From an uncultured Lutibacter sp. (lineage in GTDB: Bacteria > Bacteroidota > Bacteroidia > Flavobacteriales > Flavobacteriaceae): a DNA stretch of 64,000 nucleotides. The position numbers and the translations under genes were made by a program. Location: positions 366,341 through 430,340 of the forward strand of contig NZ_CANLZZ010000003.1 of the NCBI RefSeq assembly GCF_947495725.1. The letters are read 5' to 3'. This document shows positions 54,025-62,499 of the stretch, piece by piece; position 1 is the stretch's first letter; every line of letters begins with the position of its first letter. The notes under the pieces are model-generated. The model saw nothing but the letters and a program-made list of their open reading frames with translations, was not told the origin of the DNA and did no database searches.

Positions 54025-54061
54025 AAAAATCCAGATTGAATTAATTTAATCTGGATTTTTT
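54025..54061. terminator. Bidirectional terminator between clpC and glycosyltransferase gene
   Basis: AAAAATCCAGATT (54025-54037) pairs with AATCTGGATTTTT (54048-54060) with A/T-rich loop and flanking runs. Confidence 0.88.
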
Positions 54062-54077
54062 ATTAAAATAATTATAA

Positions 54078-55028
54078 TTATTTCATAATTATTCCTTTTA
54101 AAAAACCTAAACCATATCCAATAAATTGAATTAATGATGTAATTACACTTACAAATGCTACAATAAAATTTTTGTTTTTAATTAATGAATCAATAAATAA
54201 AATTGAAAAATAAATTAGATATAAACAAATAAATAAATGCGCTCCATTTATCAAAAAAATAAAAGAAATTACCAATCCCATTAAAAACAATGAAGGAAAC
54301 CAATAAGTTAGTTTTGCTGTTTCGGGATATTTTCTATTTAAAAAAGGTCTACCATTTCCAAAAGCAAATGTTTGCTTAAAAAATTGCTTAAAAGTTGTTC
54401 TTCGCTTATGATATACGAATGCTTTTTCTATAAATTGAGTCTCAAATTTAAGTTCCCATAGTCGAAAAGTTAAATCAATATCTTCACCTATTTTAAGTTT
54501 ACTAAAACCACCTGTTTTATAAAATGCTTGTTTAGAAATACCAAAATTAAAACTTCGCGGCTGAAATTTATCTATTGCTTTTTTACTTCCTCTAATTCCG
54601 CCGGTAGTAAAAAAAGAAGTCATACTATAATTTATTGCCTTTTGAATTATTGTAAAAGAATGATGTGCAGCATCTGCACCTCCATAAGCATCTGTATATT
54701 TTTTTAATAAAGCTTTTTCAACTTCTTTAAAATAATTATCTGGAATAATACAATCAGAATCAAAAATTATAAAGTAATTTCCTGTGGCTTTTTGCATTCC
54801 AAAATTACGGCTCTCTCCTGCTCCACTATTCTCTTTAAAATAATATTGAACATTTAATTTTTCAACATATTTTAAAACTACTTCATTAGCTTTATTTTTT
54901 GAGCCATCTTCAACAACAATAACTTCAAAAGAATGGGCATAAGTTTGCTTTGTTAAACTTTCCAACAGCTCATCGATTTCATTTGGACGGTTGAAAACTG
55001 GAATTATAATTGAAAACTGAATATTCAC
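54078..55028 (-). CDS. Family 2 glycosyltransferase with membrane anchor
   Basis: GT-A fold inverting glycosyltransferase of 316 residues: FSIIIPVFNRPNEI start, VVEDGS nucleotide-binding string near 39-44, metal-binding DSD in FIIFDSDCIIP near 93-95, GGFSKLKIGEDIDLTFRLWE acceptor/catalytic region near 193-212, then two or three transmembrane segments at the C-terminus (about 243-310). The protein probably adds a sugar to a lipid- or envelope-linked acceptor. It stands alone; no surrounding glycan cluster is present, so its target cannot be named. Confidence 0.9.
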   Translation of the reverse strand: MNIQFSIIIPVFNRPNEIDELLESLTKQTYAHSFEVIVVEDGSKNKANEVVLKYVEKLNVQYYFKENSGAGESRNFGMQKATGNYFIIFDSDCIIPDNYFKEVEKALLKKYTDAYGGADAAHHSFTIIQKAINYSMTSFFTTGGIRGSKKAIDKFQPRSFNFGISKQAFYKTGGFSKLKIGEDIDLTFRLWELKFETQFIEKAFVYHKRRTTFKQFFKQTFAFGNGRPFLNRKYPETAKLTYWFPSLFLMGLVISFIFLINGAHLFICLYLIYFSILFIDSLIKNKNFIVAFVSVITSLIQFIGYGLGFLKGIIMK

Positions 55029-55089
55029 AAATTGATTTTTTACGGTCTCAAATTTACTTTATTTATGGTAAACAACATAGCAATATAAA

Positions 55090-55125
55090 AAGTAAAACCT
55101 GCCTTAATAAATATTAAAACAGGCT
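55090..55125 (-). terminator. Candidate terminator of the etfB-etfA-acd operon
   Basis: Imperfect hairpin with CCTG/CAGG ends and TTAATA/TATTAA inner pairing, followed on the minus strand by T-runs, 26 bp downstream of the acyl-CoA dehydrogenase stop. Confidence 0.45.
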
Positions 55126-55150
55126 TTTAAAAGATTCATTAAATAAGAAA

Positions 55151-56878
55151 TTAATGTTGCAATACTGCTAAATCTACATCTTTGTACAGTTCTAAATTTT
55201 CTAATCTAAAATTATCCATATATTCAAATTTCTCTCTATTCTCTGAACGTACTAAATTTACATAAAGCCTTGCTGATTTAATAAACTTATCATCCTTTTG
55301 GCTATTTAAAACCAATAAATATCCCATAATTATGTTTCCGGCCATTTCAACTAATCTAGTTGAATGAAAATCTAATAATTCTGTATTTTCAAAATCCATT
55401 ACTCTTTTAACCGAGTTTTCATATTCTTCAGTCATTTTATGAAGCTTAGTCCTAATTTCACAATTTTTATCAGAAACCATACTATCATATTCCTTTATTT
55501 GTTCTAAGAAAACTTTAGTTGTAACCCCCTTAATAGCTGCCACAGCTTGTAGTTGTGATGTACCTTCATAAATTGAAGTAATACGTGCATCTCTATAAAT
55601 ACGTTCAATAGGAAAATCTTTCATAAATCCAGTTCCCCCGTGTATTTGTAGAGAGTCGTAAGCTATTTTATTACAAGATTCACTTGCTGTTAATTTTATT
55701 AAAGGTGTAAACACATTAGCTAATTTTGCAAAGTGTTTCATTTCCATTCGCTCATCTTTTTCCAGTTTTCTCTTACTCATAGTGTCCTCATATGCTTTGG
55801 AAACATCTACAAATCGAGTAGTTTCATATAGTAATGAACGTAATGCGTCAACACGTATTTTCATATTTGTTAGCATCTCATAAACAGCTGGAAAGTTTAC
55901 AATTTCTTTTCCAAATTGCGCTCTCTCTTCTGCATATTTTAACGCTTCTCTATATGCTGCATCTGCTATTCCAACAGATTGAGCTCCTACTCCTAAACGC
56001 GCAGAATTCATTAATGCCATTACGTACTTTATCAAACCAAAACGTTCCTTACCTACCAATTCAGCTGGTGCATCTTTAAAAACTAATTCGCAAGTTGGTG
56101 AGCCTTTAATTCCTAATTTTTTTTCTAAATGACGAACTTCTACAGCGTGATCGTTTCTATCATAAATAAACATTGATAATCCTCTAGCATCAGTTGTTCC
56201 TTCTTCTGAACGTGCAAGAACTAACGAAATATCAGCATCACCATTTGTTATAAAGCGTTTTACACCATTTAAAATCCACGTATTCTTTTCTTCATTAAAA
56301 ACTGCTTTCAATTTTACAGATTGTAAATCTGAACCAGCATCAGGTTCTGTCAATACCATTGCTGCAGTTGCTCCGTCTCTATTAAAACGTGGTAAATATT
56401 TTTCTCGTTGTTCTTCTGAACCAAATTCATAAATAGTTTCTGCACAATCTTGTAATCCCCAAATATTTGCAAAACCTGCATCTGCACGAGCAACCATCTC
56501 GGCTGCCATAACATAAGGCAACAAAGGAAAATTTAAACCTCCATATTTACGAGGTAAGGCCATTCCAACGAGTCCAGCCTCGTATAATGCTTTATAATCT
56601 TCAGTAGTCCCCTTAGCATAAATTACTTCATTATTTTCTAAATGCGGACCTTCTACATCTACACCTTCAGCATTTTTAGAAATAGTATTTGCACAAATAT
56701 CTCCTACAATTTCTAATATTTTTTCATAAGAATCTATGGCATCTTCATGATTTAATGGAGCATAATCAAACTCTTCTGATTCTATAAAATTTTGCTCTTT
56801 TAATTTTACTATTTTAGCCACAATGGGATCTTTAAGGTGAAACTTAAAATCCGGTGTGTCTGTGAAAAAATTATTCAT
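55151..56878 (-). CDS. Acyl-CoA dehydrogenase, extended form
   Basis: FAD enzyme that oxidises an acyl-CoA to the 2-enoyl-CoA and passes electrons to ETF. The core (about 60-445) has AMVLTEPDAGSD (FAD/substrate contact), WILNGVKRFITNGDADI and catalytic Glu438 in YEGTSQLQ. At 575 residues it is about 190 longer than typical members: an extra N-terminal stretch of about 60 and a helical C-terminal domain of about 130 after the catalytic motif. It forms an operon with etfA and etfB just upstream, which suggests a dedicated dehydrogenase-ETF complex rather than generic beta-oxidation. Confidence 0.92.
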   Translation of the reverse strand: MNNFFTDTPDFKFHLKDPIVAKIVKLKEQNFIESEEFDYAPLNHEDAIDSYEKILEIVGDICANTISKNAEGVDVEGPHLENNEVIYAKGTTEDYKALYEAGLVGMALPRKYGGLNFPLLPYVMAAEMVARADAGFANIWGLQDCAETIYEFGSEEQREKYLPRFNRDGATAAMVLTEPDAGSDLQSVKLKAVFNEEKNTWILNGVKRFITNGDADISLVLARSEEGTTDARGLSMFIYDRNDHAVEVRHLEKKLGIKGSPTCELVFKDAPAELVGKERFGLIKYVMALMNSARLGVGAQSVGIADAAYREALKYAEERAQFGKEIVNFPAVYEMLTNMKIRVDALRSLLYETTRFVDVSKAYEDTMSKRKLEKDERMEMKHFAKLANVFTPLIKLTASESCNKIAYDSLQIHGGTGFMKDFPIERIYRDARITSIYEGTSQLQAVAAIKGVTTKVFLEQIKEYDSMVSDKNCEIRTKLHKMTEEYENSVKRVMDFENTELLDFHSTRLVEMAGNIIMGYLLVLNSQKDDKFIKSARLYVNLVRSENREKFEYMDNFRLENLELYKDVDLAVLQH

Positions 56879-56935
56879 TTTTTTCTATTTTTTGGTTGGA
56901 GTTATATTTCAAACTCATCAATTCTTTTTATAACT

Positions 56936-57964
56936 CTATTTAGCGTTTTCCTTGTAATATTTAATCATTTTAGGAAGAACAACTCCCAAATCGCCAGTAA
57001 TTACATAATCTGCAATATCATTTATTGGGGCTTCAGGATCATTATTTATTGAAATAATCATAGAAGCATCTTGCATTCCAGCCGTATGTTGAATAGCTCC
57101 AGAGATACCTGCAGCAATGTATAGTTTTGGCCGAACTGTGGTTCCTGTTTGTCCAATTTGACGATTATGATCAATAAAACCTGCATCAACAGCTGCTCTT
57201 GAGCCTCCAACTTCACCACCTAAAATATTTGCCAAATTTCGTAGTAAATCAAAGTTTTCTTTTGAACCTACACCGTATCCTCCAGCTACAATAATTGGTG
57301 CTTCTTTTAAATTTACTCCAGATTCTTCTATATAGCGCTCAATAACTTCAACTATTAAATCTTCATCTTTTAAAATTTCATTTGCATTTATTTCAATTAT
57401 TTGAGTTTTATAATTTGCATCAAAAATTTCTTTTTTCATAACACCTTCTCTAACTGTTGCCATTTGAGGGTGCATATCCCAGTTTATAATGTTTGCCATT
57501 ATACTTCCTCCAAAAGCTGGACGAATGGCATATAATAAATCTTTATATTCTTTCTTTTCTTTTTTATCAAAATGATCACCAATATCTAATATGGTAGTAT
57601 CAGCTGTCAATCCACAGTTTAATTTTGAAGCCAATCTTGGAGCTAAATCTCTACCAACTGAAGTTGCGCCAAACAATACTATTTGAGGATCTTGTTCCTT
57701 CAATACTTTATGAGCTAAAGCCGCATGTGGCAAGGTTTTGTAAGGTTCTAATCTCGCATCGTCAGAAATAAATAATTTATCAACCCCATAAGGAGATATT
57801 TGATTTTCAATTCCTTTTAAGTTTTTGCCAAAAACCATTGCATCTAAAGGACAACCAAGTTTTTGAGCTAATCGTTTTCCTGCTGATAATAACTCCTGAC
57901 TTATTTCTGCTACTTCTTGATTTTCTACTTCGCAATAAACAAATACACTTTTCATTTTATTCAT
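56936..57964 (-). CDS. etfA: Electron transfer flavoprotein alpha subunit (FixB-like)
   Basis: FAD-binding subunit of ETF, 342 residues. The C-terminal FAD motif is complete: GGSRAAVDAGFIDHNRQIGQTG then YIAAGISGAIQHTAGM and the NNDPEAPI loop. The N-terminal domain is FixB-type (VFVYCEVENQEVAEISQELL). A second ATG 9 bp downstream (57955, MKSVFVYCE) could be the true start. Lies 15 bp after etfB and 57 bp before the acyl-CoA dehydrogenase gene on the minus strand. Confidence 0.94.
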   Translation of the reverse strand: MNKMKSVFVYCEVENQEVAEISQELLSAGKRLAQKLGCPLDAMVFGKNLKGIENQISPYGVDKLFISDDARLEPYKTLPHAALAHKVLKEQDPQIVLFGATSVGRDLAPRLASKLNCGLTADTTILDIGDHFDKKEKKEYKDLLYAIRPAFGGSIMANIINWDMHPQMATVREGVMKKEIFDANYKTQIIEINANEILKDEDLIVEVIERYIEESGVNLKEAPIIVAGGYGVGSKENFDLLRNLANILGGEVGGSRAAVDAGFIDHNRQIGQTGTTVRPKLYIAAGISGAIQHTAGMQDASMIISINNDPEAPINDIADYVITGDLGVVLPKMIKYYKENAK

Positions 57965-57979
57965 TTTAAGTTATATCAA

Positions 57980-58855
57980 CTACCCAATGGTGTGATGTTT
58001 AATTAATTCTTTAATCATTCCTTCAATATCGCTATCCGAATCCGTTAATACTTTAGATTCATTTGCTGTTAGCACAATACTTGAAACGCTTTTTACTTTA
58101 GTAGGAGAACCAGCTAAACCAATTTTGGTTACATCTGCTTCAATATCTTCAACACTCCATTCTGGAATAACTAAATATGGTCGCTTTTTATGTAATTCTT
58201 CAAGTACGGGATCTCCTTTTCTCATTTCAGTATTGGTTCTTGCGTATTTGTATTTCATTACATTTTTTGCAATTCGAGATCTACATTTAGGTGAAGAACC
58301 GTGAACTGTCATTAAACAAGGATATGGGGAAGACACTTTTTCTATACCCTTTTCTAAACGTCGTCTTGCAACAATTTTATCTTCATTTATTTCTAATATC
58401 TCTTCTACATAAGTAACTTGAGGAATATTTAACTTATCAGCACACTGAGGTCCTACTTGTGCGGTATCGCCATCAATAGCTTGTCTACCTCCAACAATTA
58501 AATCGAAATCTGCTATTTTTTTAATTCCCTGAACTAAAGTATAACTTGTTGCTAAGGTATCTGCTCCTCCAAAACGTCTATCTGAAATCATAATTCCATC
58601 ATCAACACCTCTATAATATCCTTCTCGAACAATATCTGCCGCTTTTTGAGGTCCCATTGTTAATATTGTAACTTTGGTTCCTGGAATACGGTCTTTTATA
58701 TTTAATGCTAATTCCAGAGCATGTAAATCATCTGGATTGAAAACGGTTGCAAGCTTACCTCTATTTACTGTACCATCTGGTTTCATGGCATCTGGACCCA
58801 CATGACGTGTATCCGGGACTTGCTTTGCAAGTACAACAATTTTAAGTGGTCTCAT
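57980..58855 (-). CDS. etfB: Electron transfer flavoprotein beta subunit, bifurcating-type motif
   Basis: Partner of EtfA, 291 residues (longer than the 248-260 of common ETF beta). The start LKIVVLAKQVPDTRHVG is FixA-like. The diagnostic string V-G-G-R-Q-A-I-D-G-D-T-A-Q-V-G-P-Q (121-137) matches EtfB of electron-bifurcating ETFs, where this loop binds the bifurcating FAD; non-bifurcating EtfB has G-K-Q-A-I-D-D-D at this place and binds AMP. This is family knowledge applied to the sequence, not proof. First gene of the etfB-etfA-acd operon; a minus-strand TATTTTTG box at 58935-58942 may be its -7. Confidence 0.94.
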   Translation of the reverse strand: MRPLKIVVLAKQVPDTRHVGPDAMKPDGTVNRGKLATVFNPDDLHALELALNIKDRIPGTKVTILTMGPQKAADIVREGYYRGVDDGIMISDRRFGGADTLATSYTLVQGIKKIADFDLIVGGRQAIDGDTAQVGPQCADKLNIPQVTYVEEILEINEDKIVARRRLEKGIEKVSSPYPCLMTVHGSSPKCRSRIAKNVMKYKYARTNTEMRKGDPVLEELHKKRPYLVIPEWSVEDIEADVTKIGLAGSPTKVKSVSSIVLTANESKVLTDSDSDIEGMIKELIKHHTIG

Positions 58856-58971
58856 AAAAAAATTTACTGTTATATATTTGATTTCTTAAAATTAAAGGAA
58901 TTATTTGACCAAAATGCTGACAATACTCATACTTCAAAAATATATTTCAATGTCTTCTATTTTTTAGGCAC

Positions 58972-59006
58972 AAAAAAAGCGATGATTTTAAATCACCGCT
59001 TTTTTT
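58972..59006. terminator. Terminator between etf operon start and fabI end
   Basis: AAAAAAAGCGATGATTT (58972-58988) pairs with AAATCACCGCTTTTTTT-type arm (58990-59006) with one mismatch. It ends fabI transcription on the minus strand, upstream of the etfB promoter. Confidence 0.85.
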
Positions 59007-59027
59007 AATTTATTAGAAAATTAATTT

Positions 59028-59873
59028 CTATTTACCTTTGCTCTCATCTTTTTTTTCTGCTTCCATTTCCATAAACTCATTCATTACAGCCGTACTAACT
59101 CCCATATTTGAGAATCCTCCATCGTGATATAAATTTTGTAGAGTAACCTTTTTTGTTAAGTCTGAAAATAATGAAATTGTATAGTCTGCGCACTCTAAAG
59201 CACTTGCATTTCCAAGTGGTGACATTTTTTCTGCGTAAGCAATAAAACCATCAAATCCTTTAACCCCACTTCCTGCAGTAGTTGGAGTTGGTGATTGAGA
59301 AATTGTATTTACTCTTACTTTATTGTCACGTCCAAAAAAGTATCCAAAACTACGTGCAACTGATTCTAAATATGCTTTATTATCAGCCATATCATTATAA
59401 TCTGGGAATACACGTTGGGCTGCCATATATGATAATGCAACAATACTTCCCCACTCATTCATTGCTTCTTTTTTGTACAACATACTCATTACTCTATGAA
59501 AAGATAATGCTGAAACATCAAATCCAGTTTTTGTAAAATTATAATCTTGATTGGTATAGTGATTTCCTCTTCTAACATTAACAGACATACCTATTGAATG
59601 TAAAACAAAATCTATTTTACCTCCTAAAATCTCCATTGATTTATCAATAAGATTCTCTAAATCCATCATAGATGTGGCATCTGCAGGAATAACTTGTGAA
59701 CCTGTTTTTTCAGCTAATTCAGAAATAGTTCCTAGCCTCATTGCAACTGGCGCATTTGTTAAAACAAATGTAGCTCCTTCTTCATGAGCTCGTTCAGCAA
59801 CTTTCCAAGCAATAGAATTTGAATCTAAAGCACCAAAAATTATTCCTTTTTTACCCTTTAATAAATTATACAT
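59028..59873 (-). CDS. fabI: Enoyl-[acyl-carrier-protein] reductase (NADH)
   Basis: Last reduction step of fatty-acid elongation; short-chain dehydrogenase superfamily, 281 residues. The N-terminal nucleotide motif GALDSNSIAWKVA is the FabI variant of GxxxGIG; catalytic Tyr159 and Lys166 are in YNDMADNK (Y-x6-K); HSIGMS near 92 and SQSPTPTTAGSG near 206 are FabI-like. Length is slightly more than E. coli FabI (262) with a Lys/Glu-rich tail. A full promoter (TTG-17-TATATTTG) lies upstream, overlapping the end of recN. Confidence 0.95.
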   Translation of the reverse strand: MYNLLKGKKGIIFGALDSNSIAWKVAERAHEEGATFVLTNAPVAMRLGTISELAEKTGSQVIPADATSMMDLENLIDKSMEILGGKIDFVLHSIGMSVNVRRGNHYTNQDYNFTKTGFDVSALSFHRVMSMLYKKEAMNEWGSIVALSYMAAQRVFPDYNDMADNKAYLESVARSFGYFFGRDNKVRVNTISQSPTPTTAGSGVKGFDGFIAYAEKMSPLGNASALECADYTISLFSDLTKKVTLQNLYHDGGFSNMGVSTAVMNEFMEMEAEKKDESKGK

Positions 59874-59910
59874 AGTAGTTTTTTGATTTCAGTTTTAAGT
59901 TAATTGGCTG

Positions 59911-59938
59911 CAAATATAGTAAATTCTTAATTTAACAA
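59911..59938 (-). promoter_or_regulatory. fabI promoter
   Basis: Minus-strand TTG (59936-59938), 17-base spacer, perfect -7 box TATATTTG (59911-59918). The -33 lies inside the last codons of recN, so fabI has its own promoter within the recN gene end. Confidence 0.75.
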
Positions 59939-61579
59939 TTGTTTTGCGTGTTCAATTGCTGTTTCCGAGGCATTTTTACCGCTCAACATTTCAGCAATTT
60001 CATTAATCCTTTCCTGTTTCCCTAGCTCTTTTAACTTTGTAACTATATTGTTATTAATATCTTCTTTATAAACTTTATAATGTTGTTTTCCTTTTGCCGC
60101 TATTTGAGGTAAATGCGTTATTGTTATAACTTGCATATTTGCACTCAAAAGTTTCATGATATCTGCCATTTTTTGAGAAACATCTCCTGAAACACCAGTG
60201 TCTATTTCATCAAAAATTATGGTTGGTAATTTAGAATATTCGGAAAGAATAGTTTTTACCGATAACATAATTCTAGATAATTCTCCTCCTGAGGCTACCT
60301 TTTTTAACTCTCCAAAATTTAAACCTTTGTTTGCCGAAATTAACAATTCTAAAGTATCTTTTCCATTGGAAAAATATTGGTTCGTATGTTTTAAATTTAG
60401 TTTTAACCTTGTGTTTTCCATTCCAAGGTTTGATAATATGGTTTCCATTTTTTTTATCAAAACAGGAATTGCTTTTTCTCTTTTGGAAAATATTGTTTTT
60501 GCTAATTTATCTATCTTTAATGAAACTTCTTTAATTTCATTTTCTTTTTCTAATATTTTAACAGCCGAATTTTGAACCGCATCTACCTTAACAGAAAGTG
60601 ATTCTTGAATATCTAGTAACTCTTTAATTGTTGATACCGAATGCTTCTTTTGCAAATTATAAATTAATTGCAATCTATCATTTAATTTTTCTAATTCAAT
60701 TGGATCAAACTCCACATTTTCATTTATAACTTCTATTTCATTCGAAATATCATCAAGTTCAATTTTTAAACTCGCTGCCCTTTCAAACAAATTATTATAC
60801 TCCTTTGAAAATGATTTTATCCTATTTAAATTGGATGTAAATGAAACCAATAAGGCTTGTAATCCTATTTCCTCATTTAAGGCCAATGCTTGAGCCTCGT
60901 CTAAATTCAATTTTATTTCCTCTACATTGTTTATCTTATCTAAACTTTCCTCTAATTCTTCTTGCTCTTCAATTTTAAAATTGGCCTTAGACAATTCTTC
61001 ATATAAGTGCAAATTATATTCATACTGTTCTTTTGCCGCTTGTTCAGCATTTTTAAGAGCTGTATGTTCTTTTGTTAGCTGGTTAAATAATTTTAAACCC
61101 CTTTTATACGATTCAATTTTCTGAAAATTTCCAGCCAAAGCATCAATTATTTGAAATTGAAAATTTTCATCAGAAAGTTGAAGCGTTTGGTGTTGCGAAT
61201 GAATATCTATTAATTTTTCTCCTAGTAATTGCAATACTTGAAGCGTTGTTGGAGTATCATTAATAAACGCTCTAGATTTACCGCTTGGTAAAATTTCTCT
61301 TCTTATTATAGTCTCCTTCTCAAAATCAATATCATTTTCTAAAAAATAAGATTCCAAGTCGTAATTTAAAATTGAAAATTGTGCTTCAATAATACATTTG
61401 TTTCCAGTATCTTTTAAAGTTGAAGAATCTGCACGTTTACCCAAAACCAAACCAAGGGCACCTAATAAAATAGATTTACCAGCTCCTGTTTCTCCAGTTA
61501 TAATAGATAAATCATCTTGAAATTTTACAGATAAACTTTCAATTAAGGCATAATTTTTTATAGTAAGATGTGTAAGCAT
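59927..61579 (-). CDS. recN: DNA repair protein RecN
   Basis: SMC-like ATPase acting in double-strand break repair, 550 residues, the family's usual length. Walker A GETGAGKSILLGALG near 30-44, a long coiled-coil region (about 150-370, Leu/Glu/Lys-rich), ABC signature VASGGELSRIMLSVK near 425-440 and Walker B TIIFDEIDTGVSGDV near 455-470. Lies 23 bp after the DUF4835 gene on the same strand, in an order (rpoZ-like, coaBC, DUF4835, recN) I recall as conserved in flavobacteria. Confidence 0.96.
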   Translation of the reverse strand: MLTHLTIKNYALIESLSVKFQDDLSIITGETGAGKSILLGALGLVLGKRADSSTLKDTGNKCIIEAQFSILNYDLESYFLENDIDFEKETIIRREILPSGKSRAFINDTPTTLQVLQLLGEKLIDIHSQHQTLQLSDENFQFQIIDALAGNFQKIESYKRGLKLFNQLTKEHTALKNAEQAAKEQYEYNLHLYEELSKANFKIEEQEELEESLDKINNVEEIKLNLDEAQALALNEEIGLQALLVSFTSNLNRIKSFSKEYNNLFERAASLKIELDDISNEIEVINENVEFDPIELEKLNDRLQLIYNLQKKHSVSTIKELLDIQESLSVKVDAVQNSAVKILEKENEIKEVSLKIDKLAKTIFSKREKAIPVLIKKMETILSNLGMENTRLKLNLKHTNQYFSNGKDTLELLISANKGLNFGELKKVASGGELSRIMLSVKTILSEYSKLPTIIFDEIDTGVSGDVSQKMADIMKLLSANMQVITITHLPQIAAKGKQHYKVYKEDINNNIVTKLKELGKQERINEIAEMLSGKNASETAIEHAKQLLN

Positions 61580-61602
61580 TCTTTAGGTTTTTATTTAAAA
61601 AA

Positions 61603-62499
61603 TTACTTTATTTCATCCCATTTAGAACTATTAATTGGAGACATTCTTAAAAGGTCATCCTTTAATTTACTCGTGTCAAATCGAGGACCATCTGAAAAAA
61701 TATCTACTATTTCATCTGCTTTTGAATCCATAAAAATTCGTAGTAAAAATGCATTTGGACGCGAGTCGTAAATAGATTTCAATGTTAAAACTGATTGGTA
61801 AATATTTTGTTTCGCCTTTTTCTTATCCTTACTCATTATATCGAGCCCTTTTAAATGGTAATTAAATAAAGTTTCTCTATATAATTTATATGTTGGCGAC
61901 AACAAATTATCAATTAATGTAAATCTTGTCTTTGATCCGTCATTTTGGTTCCAGCCCTTATAACCACTTTGCTGTGCTTGTACTAAAACATTTTGTGCTT
62001 TAGTGTAAAACTCACTACCTCCATTTAAGGCAAATGTGTCGGCATCCATTCCTAATATAGTATAAACATAGAATGTCACTATAGAAACTAGGTTGGATTC
62101 AAATGTGTTTTCATTAAATTGTAACGGTTCAAACTCTGTATATTTAAATGAAAAATTATCGTCTTTAAAATTAAAAACTGGAGTTAAATATGTTGAATTA
62201 TAAACTGGACGTGAAGATTGTATTTGTATATGTCCTTTAAAATCTGCTCCTGTTTGTTCTAAAATTGTAAGTGTTAAATTACAATTTATTAATTCTTGTG
62301 GCTTATAACTAAAATTTGTCCATCTTTTTTGATTTACAAATTCGTTTAAAGATGTTTCTAAAGTATTAAATATTTGTTTGTTTGAACCTGGAATTTTATC
62401 CGAATTTAATGTAATAGTGCAATTTAACTCCTGAGCATTTAGTTGAATACCCAGTATAAAAATTAGAAAACCCTGAATTATTTTACGCATAAATTCCAT
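61603..62499 (-). CDS. DUF4835 family exported protein (PorD-like)
   Basis: A 298-residue protein with a signal peptide (about 5-23, IIQGFLIFILGIQLNAQ). The mature start ELNCTITLNSDKIPGSNKQI and the WTNFSYKPQELINCNLTLTI region are typical of DUF4835, a Bacteroidota family for which a link to the type IX secretion system (PorD) has been used as a name; I treat this as tentative. Its start overlaps coaBC by 17 bp (8 bp if MRKIIQ at 62490 is used), showing translational coupling. Confidence 0.85.
   Translation of the reverse strand: MEFMRKIIQGFLIFILGIQLNAQELNCTITLNSDKIPGSNKQIFNTLETSLNEFVNQKRWTNFSYKPQELINCNLTLTILEQTGADFKGHIQIQSSRPVYNSTYLTPVFNFKDDNFSFKYTEFEPLQFNENTFESNLVSIVTFYVYTILGMDADTFALNGGSEFYTKAQNVLVQAQQSGYKGWNQNDGSKTRFTLIDNLLSPTYKLYRETLFNYHLKGLDIMSKDKKKAKQNIYQSVLTLKSIYDSRPNAFLLRIFMDSKADEIVDIFSDGPRFDTSKLKDDLLRMSPINSSKWDEIK

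Noticed and set aside
60198-60575. 125-codon ORF antisense to recN
   Set aside because: Entirely within recN, Phe/Ser-rich shadow frame, no promoter or family features.
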